Numbered from the stretch's first letter, positions 18,078 through 27,482 are shown. The stretch: DNA of 64,000 nucleotides from Arthrobacter sp. SLBN-100 (GCF_006715305.1 NZ_VFMY01000001.1:248001-312000), one strand, 5' to 3'. Made by a program: numbers and translations. Notes: generated by a model not told the origin, from the letters alone.

Positions 18078-19070
18078 ATGAGTGTCAACGAAGCCACCGA
18101 AATCTACGAAACCGGCCGCCTGGATCCTGCAGCCCCGGGCAGTGTGGACCTCCCGTCGTTCCCCGTCTTCGATGCCCCGGGGGTTCCGGAGAACGTCTCG
18201 GTTGTCTCCGGGGTGCACCGCGAAGTCACTTACGCCCGCGCCATCGGTTTCCGGCCCCTCAAAATGGACATCTGGCTTCCACTCGGGGCCAGCGATCCCG
18301 TGCCGCTGGTGGTCTGGGTCCACGGCGGCGGCTTCCAACTCGGAGACCGCCGCGAGCTGCCCTCCAGCTTCGCACCCGACTCGGTGTTCCGCGTCCTCAA
18401 CGAGGCCGGGATCGCTTGCGCAACCGTTGATTACCGTCATTGCCTGGAGGCCCCGTTCCCGGCACAGCTGCATGACCTGAAGGCGGCGGTGCGGTACCTT
18501 CGGGAATTCGCCGGGGACCTCGGGGTCGATCCGGACCGGTTCGGAGCGTGGGGCGAATCCGCCGGCGGCCACCTCGCGGCAATGCTGGGGCTCACCGGCG
18601 GCCGGGAGGACCTGGACGGCGGCCTGGGCGCGCAGGGGCATCCAAGCGGCATCAGCGCGGTGGTCGATTTCTACGGCGTCTCCTCACTGGTCGATATCCC
18701 GTCCACAGGCACTCCCGCCGCTTTGTTTCCGCCGGCTTTGACCGCCGCCATTCCGGCCGGGATGCCCCTGCAGCCCGGGCATATGCTGGTGGGCGGTTCG
18801 CACGATCCCGTGCTCTTGGCCGCGGCGAGCCCGGTCAGTTACGTGACCGCAGCGGCGCCGCCGTTCCTGCTGATCCACGGCGACAGTGACGGTCTGGTTC
18901 CGCATGCGCAGACCGACCTCCTTGCAGCCGCACTTGCGGACGCCGGAGTGGCGCATGAGGTAGTGACCGTCGAGGGCGGGGACCACTGCTTTTTCGGCGC
19001 GGAGGACCAGATCGACGCCATCCTTGCCGCCGCGGTCTCGTTCTTCTCCCAGACGCTGGGCCGCCCATGA
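18078..19070 (+). CDS. Alpha/beta hydrolase, BD-FAE-like esterase
   Basis: 330 residues, ATG preceded by GAGGAGGG. Oxyanion motif VHGGGF near residue 80, nucleophile elbow GESAGGH near 157, acid Asp in HGDSDGLVP near 273 and His in GGDHCFF near 305 make a complete triad. The arrangement resembles bacterial feruloyl/acetyl xylan esterases of the BD-FAE group. No signal peptide. It sits 172 bases upstream of the GH43 gene on the same strand, so the pair may deacylate and cleave xylo-oligosaccharides, though a hairpin at 19123-19162 lies between them. Confidence 0.88.
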   Translation: MSVNEATEIYETGRLDPAAPGSVDLPSFPVFDAPGVPENVSVVSGVHREVTYARAIGFRPLKMDIWLPLGASDPVPLVVWVHGGGFQLGDRRELPSSFAPDSVFRVLNEAGIACATVDYRHCLEAPFPAQLHDLKAAVRYLREFAGDLGVDPDRFGAWGESAGGHLAAMLGLTGGREDLDGGLGAQGHPSGISAVVDFYGVSSLVDIPSTGTPAALFPPALTAAIPAGMPLQPGHMLVGGSHDPVLLAAASPVSYVTAAAPPFLLIHGDSDGLVPHAQTDLLAAALADAGVAHEVVTVEGGDHCFFGAEDQIDAILAAAVSFFSQTLGRP

Positions 19071-19122
19071 CCTTCGGGCCGCAGGGCCCGCAGCTCCTTC
19101 CCACGACGGGGCGCCGGCCGCC

Positions 19123-19162
19123 GCGGGCTTCGCCCAGTACCCTCTCGGCCCGGGAAGCCCGC
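19123..19162 (+). terminator. Hairpin between esterase and GH43
   Basis: GCGGGCTTC (19123-19131) pairs with GAAGCCCGC (19154-19162) with a GC-rich inner region. Could end esterase transcription or attenuate read-through into GH43. Confidence 0.45.
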
Positions 19163-19242
19163 AAACCCTGCGCCATGAAAAGTTCCACTGGATTGAAATC
19201 AGCGGCGCAGCACCACTTTTTAAAGACCAACTAGGAATGAAC

Positions 19243-20832
19243 ATGAGCAACACTAGGAACGCATCACCGCAGACCGCTGCGGTCCGTGATCGGCGGGAAC
19301 CCTCTGTGACTCTCGCGACTGCTGTTAACGCTGAGGAAGAACCCGAGTGGACGGTTCCGGCGAGCACGAACCCGATTCTTCCGGGATTCTATCCGGACCC
19401 GAGCATCTGCCGGGTGGATGATGTGTACTACCTTGCCAATTCGAGTTTCGAGTACTTCCCGGGCGTGCCGTTATGGAAGAGCGAGGATCTCGTCACGTGG
19501 ACGCAGCTCGGCAACATCCTCGAGCGGCCCGCGCAAATGCCCCAGGGGCCTGTTCCTGGCAGCGCTGGCATTTACGCGCCGACGCTCCGCCATCACGACG
19601 GGCGGTTCTGGCTCATCACTACCAACACCAGCGCATTCCGCAATGAGCAGATCATTCTCACGGCCAGCGACTCGACAGGGCCCTGGTCTGACCCGGTCAT
19701 CACCAGTGGAGTGGTCGGGATTGATCCAGATCTGGCGTGGGATGGCGACGATTGTTTCGTTACTTGGGCAGCCCGGGACGAAGCAAACGGCAGTCGGATC
19801 GTCCAGGCCCGGATCAATACTGCGACGGGCGAAGCGTTGGAAGAACCACGCCCGCTATGGAGTGGCTCCGGAATGAAATACCCGGAGGCGCCCCATCTGT
19901 ATCAGCGCGGCGATTGGTGGTATCTCCTGATCGCGGAGGGCGGGACCGAGACTGGGCATGCCGTCAGCATTGCCCGGTCCAAGCGTCCGGAGGGCCCCTT
20001 TCAGCCCGCTCCCGGGAACCCGGTTCTCTCGCACAGAAGCACCATCCACCCCGTACAGAACACCGGGCACGCTGACCTCGTCGAATGCCCGGACGGCACC
20101 TGGGCCATGGTCTACCTCGCCGTGCGCCCCCGAGGGAGCAACCCATTTCACGTCAATGGCCGTGAGACCTTCATCGCCGGCGTCACCTGGGTCGATGACT
20201 GGCCCGTGGTCGATAATGATGCCTTTACTGTGCCTGCGATCGATACCTCGTTTGCCGACGTGTTCGATGCCCCGACCCTCCACCCACGCTGGCTCTCTCC
20301 AGGCGACTATCCGGACCGGTTTACTGAACGCGATGCGCGCCCTGGGGTACTGATCCCTGCCGCTGCCCCCGGGGGCAGCCCGCGGTTGCTCAGCTACCGG
20401 ACCCGCGACGCGCATTGGACCAGCAGCATCACGATCGATGTCAGTTCAGGCGACGGAAGATTCATTGTTCGCATGGACGACAACAACTGGTTCGGGCTCG
20501 AGGTCACGACCGGACACCGGTGCGCGGCTGTCGCAGCACTATGCGGCACCCGTGTCGAGCTGGGATGGCTGCCCCGGGTTCCGACTGACCCGATAGAACT
20601 GCTGCTCGAGTCCGTCCCATCGCGCACCGGTCCCATCCGATCGCTAACCGGGCCTGACACCCTGCGCGCAAGCATAGTCCTCCCGGAAGGTCCGGTGCTG
20701 CTCGGAGAACTCGACGGCCGGTACCTTTCCACAGAAGTCGCCGGCGGGTTCACGGGTCGAGTCGTTGGGGTCCAGGCTACCGATGGAACAATTCGCCTAC
20801 ACCACGTCGGCTACGCGCCAACCTCGTCCTAA
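19243..20832 (+). CDS. GH43 beta-xylosidase/arabinofuranosidase-type enzyme
   Basis: 529 residues from ATG 19243, because AGGA lies six bases upstream; ATG 19237 is too close to it, and the longer frame to 19024 overlaps the esterase. Residues 45-330 form the five-bladed propeller: catalytic base Asp in GFYPDPSIC near residue 52, a pKa-modulating Asp in GIDPDLAWD near 163 and acid Glu in KYPEAPH near 212. The C-terminal third is the beta-sandwich of GH43 xylosidases (GLEVTTGHRCAAVAAL). No signal peptide, so intracellular cleavage of xylo- or arabino-oligosaccharides is likely. A decayed copy of its 3' end occurs at 46742-47090. A strong terminator follows at once. Confidence 0.92.
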   Translation: MSNTRNASPQTAAVRDRREPSVTLATAVNAEEEPEWTVPASTNPILPGFYPDPSICRVDDVYYLANSSFEYFPGVPLWKSEDLVTWTQLGNILERPAQMPQGPVPGSAGIYAPTLRHHDGRFWLITTNTSAFRNEQIILTASDSTGPWSDPVITSGVVGIDPDLAWDGDDCFVTWAARDEANGSRIVQARINTATGEALEEPRPLWSGSGMKYPEAPHLYQRGDWWYLLIAEGGTETGHAVSIARSKRPEGPFQPAPGNPVLSHRSTIHPVQNTGHADLVECPDGTWAMVYLAVRPRGSNPFHVNGRETFIAGVTWVDDWPVVDNDAFTVPAIDTSFADVFDAPTLHPRWLSPGDYPDRFTERDARPGVLIPAAAPGGSPRLLSYRTRDAHWTSSITIDVSSGDGRFIVRMDDNNWFGLEVTTGHRCAAVAALCGTRVELGWLPRVPTDPIELLLESVPSRTGPIRSLTGPDTLRASIVLPEGPVLLGELDGRYLSTEVAGGFTGRVVGVQATDGTIRLHHVGYAPTSS

Positions 20833-20839
20833 CCAGTGA

Positions 20840-20887
20840 TCCCTGACCGGAGGTTGTGGGAAAAGACCCGCACCCTGCGGTCAGGGA
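20840..20887 (+). terminator. Terminator after GH43
   Basis: TCCCTGACCG (20840-20849) pairs with CGGTCAGGGA (20878-20887); the interior AGGTTGTGGG and CCCGCACCCT pair further, around an AAAAGA loop. Starts eight bases after the stop. Confidence 0.8.
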
Positions 20888-21440
20888 CAACCCTGCGCGG
20901 CACTCCCGACCTATCAGAATTGTCGCGGTTGTGGCGGTGGCAGTCTCATTTTCCAACGTCAAGACCAAGAGCTGTCAGTTTGGGGTGTGCTCTAACTAAA
21001 CGAACACCACGATACGTTCAGGAAGATCAAAAAGACCCAAACATTTGAGAGCCGCGGAAGGTGGGTCGCAGATGGCTCCCGGATGGACTTGGGGCAGAGT
21101 TTCCAACGGCAGGGCGGGCTTCACGCTCAACTGAAGCCCCCATCACGGGCATCAATCATGCGCGGCCGATGCCGCCGTCCGTCCAAATCCGGAAGCAGGT
21201 CTATCAGGCATTACCTCACGCACGGTGTCGACCCGGACTTTAATGCCCACCGGAAACGTAGTCTGTTAGTAGTTCTGACGATCTACAGATCCCGGTTCAA
21301 GCTTGCAGGGACGGAAGACGCCTTCGCGGTAAACCTCGCCGGTATTGACGTTAACGGAAGGCCGAGCATTCTCCGCACTATCTTCGTGCCTTTGCTGTGG
21401 ATTGAAGTCCGCGCAGGAAGGGGATCGGATAAGAATAAAC
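20888..21440 (+). other. Non-coding stretch between GH43 and TetR
   Basis: About 550 bases with only short, atypical ORFs. I recognise no gene and no clear remnant. The stretch is less GC-rich than the genes on either side in places. Confidence 0.5.
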
Positions 21441-22037
21441 TCACTCCAGCTGGAGGACTGCAAGGGCCCGACGAAGGTAGGGGACCGGGTCGGGGTCCTC
21501 ACTGGCCGCCCAATGAAGCCAGGCCTCAAAAGACGCACCGATGAGGGCTGCGCACAGGAATCGGGCTGTTTCCTCCGAGATGCCCCGCTTGATGAGGTAG
21601 GACGCGGTCTGCTCTCGCCGGGAGCCCAAGAAGTCATAGCTTCGGCCCATCAGGTCAGGGTGTTCGGCGATTAGCCGCAGCCGCCCGCGGGTCACTGACA
21701 GATCCCGGAGGACTGCCACACCGGCAATCACAGCTTGTCGGAGGGCGTCCAGGATCTCGCTTGGAGACCTGGACTCAGCGGGCGTTGATTCAAGTTCACG
21801 TTCTGACGCCTCTATTACCGGCCCCATGCCACCCCACACCAGGTCCGCTTTATTGGCGAAGTGGCGGTAGAGGCTCTTGCGGCCAACATTTGCCGCTCGG
21901 GCAATATCATCCATTGAGGTTTGCTCGTAACCGCGCTCAGCAAACATCTCCAGGGCAAGTGCGGCAATCGCATCAGGATCGATGCTGACAGGACGCCCCG
22001 ACTTGGGGGCGGCGGTAATCAGGTGATCCGAAGACAT
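21441..22037 (-). CDS. TetR-family transcription regulator
   Basis: About 198 residues from ATG 22037; a GTG at 22052 is also in frame but lies inside the operator. The N-terminal helix-turn-helix (AERGYEQTSMDDIARAANVG then RKSLYRHFANKADL) spans residues 30-70, and the C-terminal ligand domain is helical, ending AVLQLE. A 15-bp-armed palindrome covers 22052-22088 just upstream, so it should repress itself. The core of that palindrome recurs at 60631-60647 before the SDR-GH3 genes, which are therefore the best candidate targets. It is co-directional with and downstream of the 24511-22216 operon. Confidence 0.9.
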   Translation of the reverse strand: MSSDHLITAAPKSGRPVSIDPDAIAALALEMFAERGYEQTSMDDIARAANVGRKSLYRHFANKADLVWGGMGPVIEASERELESTPAESRSPSEILDALRQAVIAGVAVLRDLSVTRGRLRLIAEHPDLMGRSYDFLGSRREQTASYLIKRGISEETARFLCAALIGASFEAWLHWAASEDPDPVPYLRRALAVLQLE

Positions 22038-22051
22038 CCCACCAGTATTCA

Positions 22052-22088
22052 CCCTTCTATTATGACACAGTGCGTCATAATAGAAGGG
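22052..22088. promoter_or_regulatory. TetR operator with 15-bp arms
   Basis: CCCTTCTATTATGAC (22052-22066) and GTCATAATAGAAGGG (22074-22088) are perfect inverted arms around ACAGTGC. The core ATGACACAGTGCGTCAT differs in two bases from the site at 60631-60647. Confidence 0.85.
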
Positions 22089-22215
22089 CGGACTCAGCCT
22101 GAAGGACCAGCTCTTCGCTCTTCTTCCCGGGCACCATCAGCCCCATACTGAAGGCCCGGAAGGCCAAGTAGCTCCGGGCAGGGCAGCCCGGCCGCCGCGA
22201 AACCGCTTCTAAAGG

Positions 22216-23412
22216 TTATCCAGCGGCACGGAATCGCTGGACGGCAGAAGCGGCGGCATCCAAGCGGAGCGTGGATGCCAGTCCCAGATGATAGATGTGC
22301 AGTTCGCTGCTGCCGGCCCCAATGAGAGCGTTCCAATCCCGCCCCAAAGCACTGGCGTCGGATGTCTTTGGCGGCAGAACCAGCACATAGGAGCCCACCC
22401 GCGCCTCGGGCGCGGCCGCCTGCAAGGCTTCTACCGTTGCGGAGCCCTGCGCGGTTTCACCCCAACAGGGAACGACGGCGGTCACGTCGTCCCCTGAGGA
22501 CCACAACCTGCTCCGTCTTAGTGCTTCAATGGAGACGAACGGGCCAGTGGACCAGGGATCTGGTGAAGCATGCAGCGAAATTCTGGGACGGGATCCGGAA
22601 TCGGTTATGGAGTCGAGGCAGGCATCCAGGAGGGCCGCGGTGGCCTCCCATCTGACGTCCAGCAGCGGCTGGAACTTGGCGGCGTCGGGGGCGGTTGCGG
22701 GGGTTGTGTCCGGATCATCCTCCTGCCGGACAGCATCCCGGACCTGCGCCCGGACGGCCTCTACGTCCAACCCCCGCATAGAATAGGCGCGCCGGCAGGC
22801 GTTGCAGAAGCACAGGGAGAGGAGCGCTTGCATCCAGGGTGAGTACCCAGCACCTTCGGTTTTTTCGTGCTGGTTCTGGTGGGCGAATCCCAGTGGGCCT
22901 ACCGCCTCGAGGACCAGTCCGTCCGGCCGGCCATGGGCTAGGACCTCTCCTACCAGCTTCGCCGCGTACTCGCGGACCTTTGGCTGGGACGGGCATAAGG
23001 CGTAGCGGTAGATTTCGGCAAAGGCATTCTGCACGCACAGTTCCCGATGCTGGCCTCCCACGGCACTCGAATGAGTTAGGACCATCCAAGCATCCACGGG
23101 AAGCCCGGCACCGCGCATCACCTCGGCGGCTTCCGAAAAGGAGTCATGGTGGCCGGTCCAGGCAGCGGCATCGCCGGGGCGGAGGACACTGCCGTCCCAT
23201 GCGCTGGTGACCGGCACATAGAGCGCGGCGGAATCCGCATCCACCACCCGGCGCTCCGGATGCCGCGGAGTGGCGGCCCGCACCGAATGATAAGCAGAGG
23301 CCAGCGCCACGCGGTGGATGCCGGTGTCCCTGACCCAGGAAGCGGCAGCAGGGTCGCCGAGCACATCCCAGGGGTAGAGGTACCCCGTGACCAGCGGCGT
23401 TGGCTGCGTCAT
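22216..23412 (-). CDS. Uncharacterised TIM-barrel-like protein
   Basis: 398 residues from ATG 23412, whose A-T-G overlaps the TGA of the 23-codon ORF by one base (TGATG). I recognise the general type, proteins starting LVTGYLYPWDVLGDP with an ASAYHSVRA segment, from actinobacterial sugar clusters, but not a defined function. Visible features: an HDSFSEA segment, MVLTHSS, YALCPSQPKVREY, a conserved-looking HQNQHEKTEG segment and a CFCNAC cysteine pair near residue 205 that could bind a metal. No signal peptide. Alternating beta strands and helices suggest a barrel, possibly a glycosidase or epimerase; I cannot say which. Encoded downstream of an HSL hydrolase in the same operon. Confidence 0.75.
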   Translation of the reverse strand: MTQPTPLVTGYLYPWDVLGDPAAASWVRDTGIHRVALASAYHSVRAATPRHPERRVVDADSAALYVPVTSAWDGSVLRPGDAAAWTGHHDSFSEAAEVMRGAGLPVDAWMVLTHSSAVGGQHRELCVQNAFAEIYRYALCPSQPKVREYAAKLVGEVLAHGRPDGLVLEAVGPLGFAHQNQHEKTEGAGYSPWMQALLSLCFCNACRRAYSMRGLDVEAVRAQVRDAVRQEDDPDTTPATAPDAAKFQPLLDVRWEATAALLDACLDSITDSGSRPRISLHASPDPWSTGPFVSIEALRRSRLWSSGDDVTAVVPCWGETAQGSATVEALQAAAPEARVGSYVLVLPPKTSDASALGRDWNALIGAGSSELHIYHLGLASTLRLDAAASAVQRFRAAG

Positions 23413-23483
23413 CACCGGGGAAGGTCCACCGTGAAGTCCGGCACGAAGCGCTGCATGTAGCCGGGGTCGTCGCGGGCCGTCAT
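23412..23483 (-). CDS. Translationally coupled 23-codon ORF
   Basis: ATG 23483 to TGA 23412 encodes MTARDDPGYMQRFVPDFTVD followed by LPR. GGAAGGAG lies seven bases upstream. The ATG overlaps the hydrolase stop as ATGA and its own TGA overlaps the next gene's ATG as TGATG, so all three frames are chained. This arrangement argues for translation. It may be a true small protein, a coupling leader, or the N-terminus left from a gene removed by deletion; I do not recognise the peptide. Confidence 0.6.
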   Translation of the reverse strand: MTARDDPGYMQRFVPDFTVDLPR

Positions 23484-24511
23484 TTCGCTCCTTCCAAGTT
23501 GTTTGTCTTTGCTTTGGACCATTGGTGAATGATGAACCGGCGGACTTCGGCCGTTCGTTCGTGGTCCTCCGGTGCCATGCCCATGAACATGAAGTGTGGT
23601 GCGGCCTCCCACACATGCAGGTCAGCTTCAATGCCGGCTTCACGAAGCTTGCGATGGATCCTGACGGTATCTGAGAGAAGGAAGTCCCGCGTTCCGGCGG
23701 TGAGAATGGTGGGCGGGAAGCCTTTGGAGTAGTCGCCGAATATTGGGGACAGATAAGGGTCGGTGCGGTCGTGGTCTCCGGCGATGAGGCTAAGGATGTC
23801 GTTAAGGAACTCGCGGTCGTAGCCGACGTCGATATGGGCGTTGGTCTGCATTGTGTCTCCGGACCAAGTGAAATCCGCTACCGGGCTGTTTGCCACAGCT
23901 GCGGCCGGCAGCGGCAGCCCCTCGTCCCGAGCCCGCAAGATCGTCGCCAAGGTCACATTGGCCCCTGCGGACATACCGCCGATGATGATCTCCTCCGGAT
24001 TGTGGTCCTTGAGCAGGTACCTGTACACCGTGAGGCAGTCATCCACGTTTGCCGGGAACGGGTGGTAGGGAGGCATCCGGAAGTCAACCACCCAGGTACG
24101 CACACCAAGGCCGCCGGCAACCATCCGGGCACCTGCCCGGGCGAGTTCTCCTCCACCATGAATTCCGGACCCGTGAATGAACATATATACGTTGCGGTCT
24201 TCAGGGTCCAGACCCTCCGGTGTCGCAACGTACACCGGAACACCCTCTGCGTCGATGAGTTCCACGCTGGCCGGCACACCCGAGTCCGCGGTGCCATAAA
24301 TGCTGGACAGGAGAGGACCCGTGGTCCCGGCCACTTGATCCGCGGCGTCGATGGCTGCCTGGATCGTTGCCTTATCATCGGCCAATGTCCACGTCGCTCC
24401 CGAAGGAACAGGGGTCCCCAACACCGTCTGAGCTTCAACACTTGGCGTAGAAGGTACCGGGATGTCCCGTGCCGGTACCTGCAAAGGTGGATGCGCGGTG
24501 GTGTTCGTCAT
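23480..24511 (-). CDS. HSL-family alpha/beta hydrolase
   Basis: 343 residues, ATG preceded by AAGGATTGAG. The oxyanion region reads HGSGIHGGGE near residue 113, an unusual variant of HGGG. The nucleophile elbow is GGMSAGAN near 183, the Asp probably sits in AGTRDFLLSD near 272, and the His in EAAPHFMFMG near 305. The hydrophobic PPYHPFP segment is typical of this esterase group. Probably a cytoplasmic carboxylesterase. First gene of a minus-strand operon with the 23-codon ORF and the TIM-barrel-like protein. A near-perfect CACGTG operator (24699-24710) lies upstream, shared in type with the beta-glucuronidase gene. Confidence 0.88.
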   Translation of the reverse strand: MTNTTAHPPLQVPARDIPVPSTPSVEAQTVLGTPVPSGATWTLADDKATIQAAIDAADQVAGTTGPLLSSIYGTADSGVPASVELIDAEGVPVYVATPEGLDPEDRNVYMFIHGSGIHGGGELARAGARMVAGGLGVRTWVVDFRMPPYHPFPANVDDCLTVYRYLLKDHNPEEIIIGGMSAGANVTLATILRARDEGLPLPAAAVANSPVADFTWSGDTMQTNAHIDVGYDREFLNDILSLIAGDHDRTDPYLSPIFGDYSKGFPPTILTAGTRDFLLSDTVRIHRKLREAGIEADLHVWEAAPHFMFMGMAPEDHERTAEVRRFIIHQWSKAKTNNLEGAK

Positions 24512-24698
24512 TTTCTCAATCCTTCGTGGGAGGGGAGGGAACGTCTATGGAGGGAGACTCCGCATATCGGCTCATAAGTCGGAGTGATCCAGTGGTGTCA
24601 GTCATTCACGCCGGGCTGGAGGTCCGGCCGGGGCTGCGACATCGGCGCACAACGCTGCTCTCAAAGTGTTGGGACCGGCTTTCGCTTCGGTGCGACAT

Positions 24699-24710
24699 TA
24701 GCACGTGATA
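24699..24710. promoter_or_regulatory. LacI-type site, 11 of 12 match to TATCACGTGATA
   Basis: TAGCACGTGATA, about 190 bases upstream of the hydrolase start and 610 bases before the two perfect sites at 25322 and 25349. Suggests the hydrolase operon shares the beta-glucuronidase regulator. Confidence 0.55.
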
Positions 24711-24925
24711 CTTCGTAGCGAAACCCCTTTTCAACGCACTGCTGCTCCCATGGCCGGAAGCAGCTACACCTGTGGGCGCCGGTACGGTCAGATACTCGGT
24801 GCACGAGAGGGATAGCGGCAGAATCGCGGCCGCGCCAGGGTCCTCCCGACGCTTTTCGGTTGAACTGCCGCGGGCCCGAAGATCTATTTGACTGACTAGA
24901 TGGGCAGAATTGCGGCGACCCCAGC

Positions 24926-25143
24926 GAGGCTTCCCGCTTCAATGCAGTGGTCCCTAGCCCCGCGTCACCGGAATCTCAGCTAATTTGGCTCGCAGCTGGC
25001 CACAGAACAGCCCCGGACCGCTTATGGAGGCAGCCAGTCCCCACACCGGCAGCGCCCGGTCAGCTCGCCGCTTCGATCACCTTCTTGCTTAGCGACGACG
25101 TGACTACGCCCGGGGTGGCGCTGATCCTGGGTTGGCGGTCTCC
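24926..25143 (+). pseudogene. Remnant of an SDR gene 3' end
   Basis: One frame reads QLAASITFLLSDDVTTPGVA, against QLAASITFLLSDDGTNINGA in the SDR at 60702. DNA similarity extends back to about 24926, opposite the FNAVAPGP region, with frame breaks, and ends near the old stop. Only about 220 bases of the gene remain. The rest of the 24512-25400 gap has no gene apart from the operators and terminator listed. Confidence 0.75.
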
Positions 25144-25210
25144 CTGGGGATCACCGTTTCGCAGGCGAGGAGGGTCGTCATGGAATCGAACACCGCGGGC
25201 CGGACCAACT

Positions 25211-25238
25211 TCGACCCCCCCGTAGGGTTCGATTTTTT
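25211..25238 (+). terminator. Hairpin with T-run
   Basis: TCGACCC (25211-25217) pairs with GGGTTCGA (25225-25232, one bulged T), followed by six Ts. It may shield the beta-glucuronidase promoter from upstream transcription. Confidence 0.55.
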
Positions 25239-25321
25239 ACCGCTCTCTGTACGCGCCGCACGGCCCGGGGAAGCAGCCTTCCAGGCCAATTAGGGGTCAA
25301 CAGGGCAAGTAGCGCCTCTGG

Positions 25322-25360
25322 TATCACGTGATAAGCTCCTCACATGGCTATCACGTGATA
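25322..25360 (+). promoter_or_regulatory. Two perfect TATCACGTGATA operators before beta-glucuronidase
   Basis: Identical 12-bp palindromes at 25322-25333 and 25349-25360, centres 27 bases apart, 41 bases before the GTG start. The same sequence lies on the promoter of the LacI gene at 27471-27482. Confidence 0.9.
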
Positions 25361-25400
25361 CCTGTCACACATTGATTTTCCAACAATCCGAAGGATGCCC

Positions 25401-27221
25401 GTGCTTAAACCCTTGAACTCGAAAACTCGCGAGCTGGTCTCGCTTGATGGCATGTGGGCGTTTGCCCTCGACGATGGCAAGATAATAGACCCGTGGAGGA
25501 ATTCACTCCCGAAAGGCCTCGAGGCGCCTGTGCCAGCCAGCTATAACGATCTTTTCCTGGATTCCTCGATCAGAGATCATGTCGGGTGGGTGTGGTACCA
25601 GCGCGATGTACATGTTCCGCGCGGCTGGGGTAACGACAGAGTTTTCGTCCGCTTGGATGCAGCGACACATCACGGCCTCGTGTACGTTGGCGAACACTTG
25701 GTCGCAGACCACGAGGGCGGGTACCTGCCTTTCGAAGCAGACATCACAGACTTGGTGGAGGCCGGCAGTACGTTTCGCCTCACCGTTGGTGTCGACAACC
25801 GACTGACCAACACGACAATACCGCCGGGTGAGATCACGAAGATGGAAGTCACCCTGCCTGGCCAACTCACGATAGTGAAGGAGGAACGCGAAGTTCAAAC
25901 GGTTTTTCACGACTTCTATAACTATGCCGGGCTTGCCCGTTCCGTATGGCTCTATAGTGCACCGGCGACTCGCGTCGAGGACGTGACTGTGACCACCGAC
26001 CTTGAAGGTACGGACGGCGTCGTCAACTACACGGTGCGCACGACCGAGCCGGCGGAGGTCGTGGTTTGCCTTCGCGACGAGGACGGCGCCGTCGTCGCGG
26101 AAGGGCGCGGTGCGCAGGGCCGGCTCGTCGTCGCCGACGCATCTCTTTGGCAGCCCGGCGCCGCCTATCTATACGAGTTCGAGGTGCAGTTGCGGGATGG
26201 TGAGCGGCTCGTCGATGACTACCGTCTGCAGGTCGGCATCCGAACTGTCGAGGTTCGCGGCACCGAATTTCTCATCAACAATCTACCGTTCTACTTCACG
26301 GGCTTCGGCAAACACGAGGACACCCCAATCCGCGGAAAGGGCCATGACCCGGCCTACCTCGTCCATGACTTCGAATTGATGAAGTGGATGGGGGCGAACT
26401 CCTTCCGAACATCCCACTACCCTTACGCTGAAGAGGTGCTGGACTATGCCGATCGCCACGGCATAGTGGTGATTGGCGAAACGGCAGCCGTCGGCTTGAA
26501 CCTCGGCCTGGGAGTGGGCCTTGGCGGCCGCCGGACAGACCCGAGCTTCTCTGAGGCGTACGCGAACGACGAGACACGCGCCGCTCATGCCCAGCACCTG
26601 CGCGATCTGATCGAGCGGGACAAGAATCACCCCAGCGTCGTCATGTGGAGTATCGCCAATGAGCCCGCTTCACAGGAAGAAGGATCGCGCGCGTACTTCG
26701 AGCCTCTCACCACCCTTACGCGCGAATTGGACCCCACACGTCCGATCACATTCTCCCAATCGGGGTACAGCTGCGAGGGCGACAAGATCGTGGACCTCTT
26801 CGACGTCATTTCCCTGAACCGGTATTGGGGCTGGTACATTCTCACCGGCGATTTGAAAACTGGCGAGAAGATTCTCGAGAACGAGCTTCGAGGCTGGGCA
26901 GCGAAGTACGGCAAGCCCATTATCATGTCCGAATACGGCGCCGACACCGTCGCTGGCGTGCACTCGGTGCACGGCGCGCCCTGGTCCGAAGAGTTCCAGG
27001 TGGATTTTCTGGACATGCATCACCGAGTGTTTGATCGCATCCCGGAGTTCATCGGCGAACACGTGTGGAACTTCGCCGACTTCGCCGCCGGATATGCGGT
27101 GCTGCGCGTAGACGGAAACAAGAAGGGCGTATTCACTCGTGACCGGAAGCCGAAAGCCGCTGTAAAGACGCTGCGCGGACGCTGGGCGGATTTGAACGGC
27201 AGTAAGCCGACCGGCCTGTGA
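25401..27221 (+). CDS. uidA: Beta-D-glucuronidase (GH2)
   Basis: 606 residues from GTG 25401; AAGGA lies five bases upstream, whereas the ATG at 25395 overlaps that site. The protein has the full GH2 order of sugar-binding, Ig-like and TIM-barrel domains. Acid/base Glu is in SIANEP (E421) and nucleophile Glu in IMSEYGAD (E511). The stretch NRYWGWYILTGDL and the C-terminal NKKGVFTRDRKPK (N573, K575) are beta-glucuronidase hallmarks; the Asn-x-Lys pair binds the glucuronate carboxylate in this family. No signal peptide, so it hydrolyses imported glucuronides to glucuronate plus aglycone. Controlled, by the operators, through the LacI regulator encoded next to it. Confidence 0.93.
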   Translation: MLKPLNSKTRELVSLDGMWAFALDDGKIIDPWRNSLPKGLEAPVPASYNDLFLDSSIRDHVGWVWYQRDVHVPRGWGNDRVFVRLDAATHHGLVYVGEHLVADHEGGYLPFEADITDLVEAGSTFRLTVGVDNRLTNTTIPPGEITKMEVTLPGQLTIVKEEREVQTVFHDFYNYAGLARSVWLYSAPATRVEDVTVTTDLEGTDGVVNYTVRTTEPAEVVVCLRDEDGAVVAEGRGAQGRLVVADASLWQPGAAYLYEFEVQLRDGERLVDDYRLQVGIRTVEVRGTEFLINNLPFYFTGFGKHEDTPIRGKGHDPAYLVHDFELMKWMGANSFRTSHYPYAEEVLDYADRHGIVVIGETAAVGLNLGLGVGLGGRRTDPSFSEAYANDETRAAHAQHLRDLIERDKNHPSVVMWSIANEPASQEEGSRAYFEPLTTLTRELDPTRPITFSQSGYSCEGDKIVDLFDVISLNRYWGWYILTGDLKTGEKILENELRGWAAKYGKPIIMSEYGADTVAGVHSVHGAPWSEEFQVDFLDMHHRVFDRIPEFIGEHVWNFADFAAGYAVLRVDGNKKGVFTRDRKPKAAVKTLRGRWADLNGSKPTGL

Positions 27222-27443
27222 GAAATGTCGGGGACACCGTCTGGCCGTGAGTCGCCTCCGGCAAGTTAGTAGTCGGCGATTGAGCCCTGCCCGAGAACAC
27301 CGGCTGACTTGGCTTTTTTCGAGAAATGGGACTGGCTGCGGACAATCTCCTACGGCCAGGCTCAGCCTTGCAGCAATGTTGAAAACCGCCCCCTTTCGTC
27401 AGGCCGCTCGCCTCGTGCTCGGATTGTGAAAGAGAGTTGCACA

Positions 27444-27482
27444 TTGACAGCGCTCTTGGATTCTGTCTGTTATCACGTGATA
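27444..27482 (+). promoter_or_regulatory. LacI gene promoter with overlapping operator
   Basis: TTGACA (27444-27449) and TGTTAT (27468-27473), 18 bases apart, with TATCACGTGATA (27471-27482) covering the -10 end and start region. Predicts autorepression of the gene at 27522. Confidence 0.75.

Noticed and set aside
21083..21544. Plus-strand ORF of 153 codons before TetR
   Set aside because: Overlaps the TetR 3' end antisense, no ribosome site and no recognisable domain; left as non-coding.
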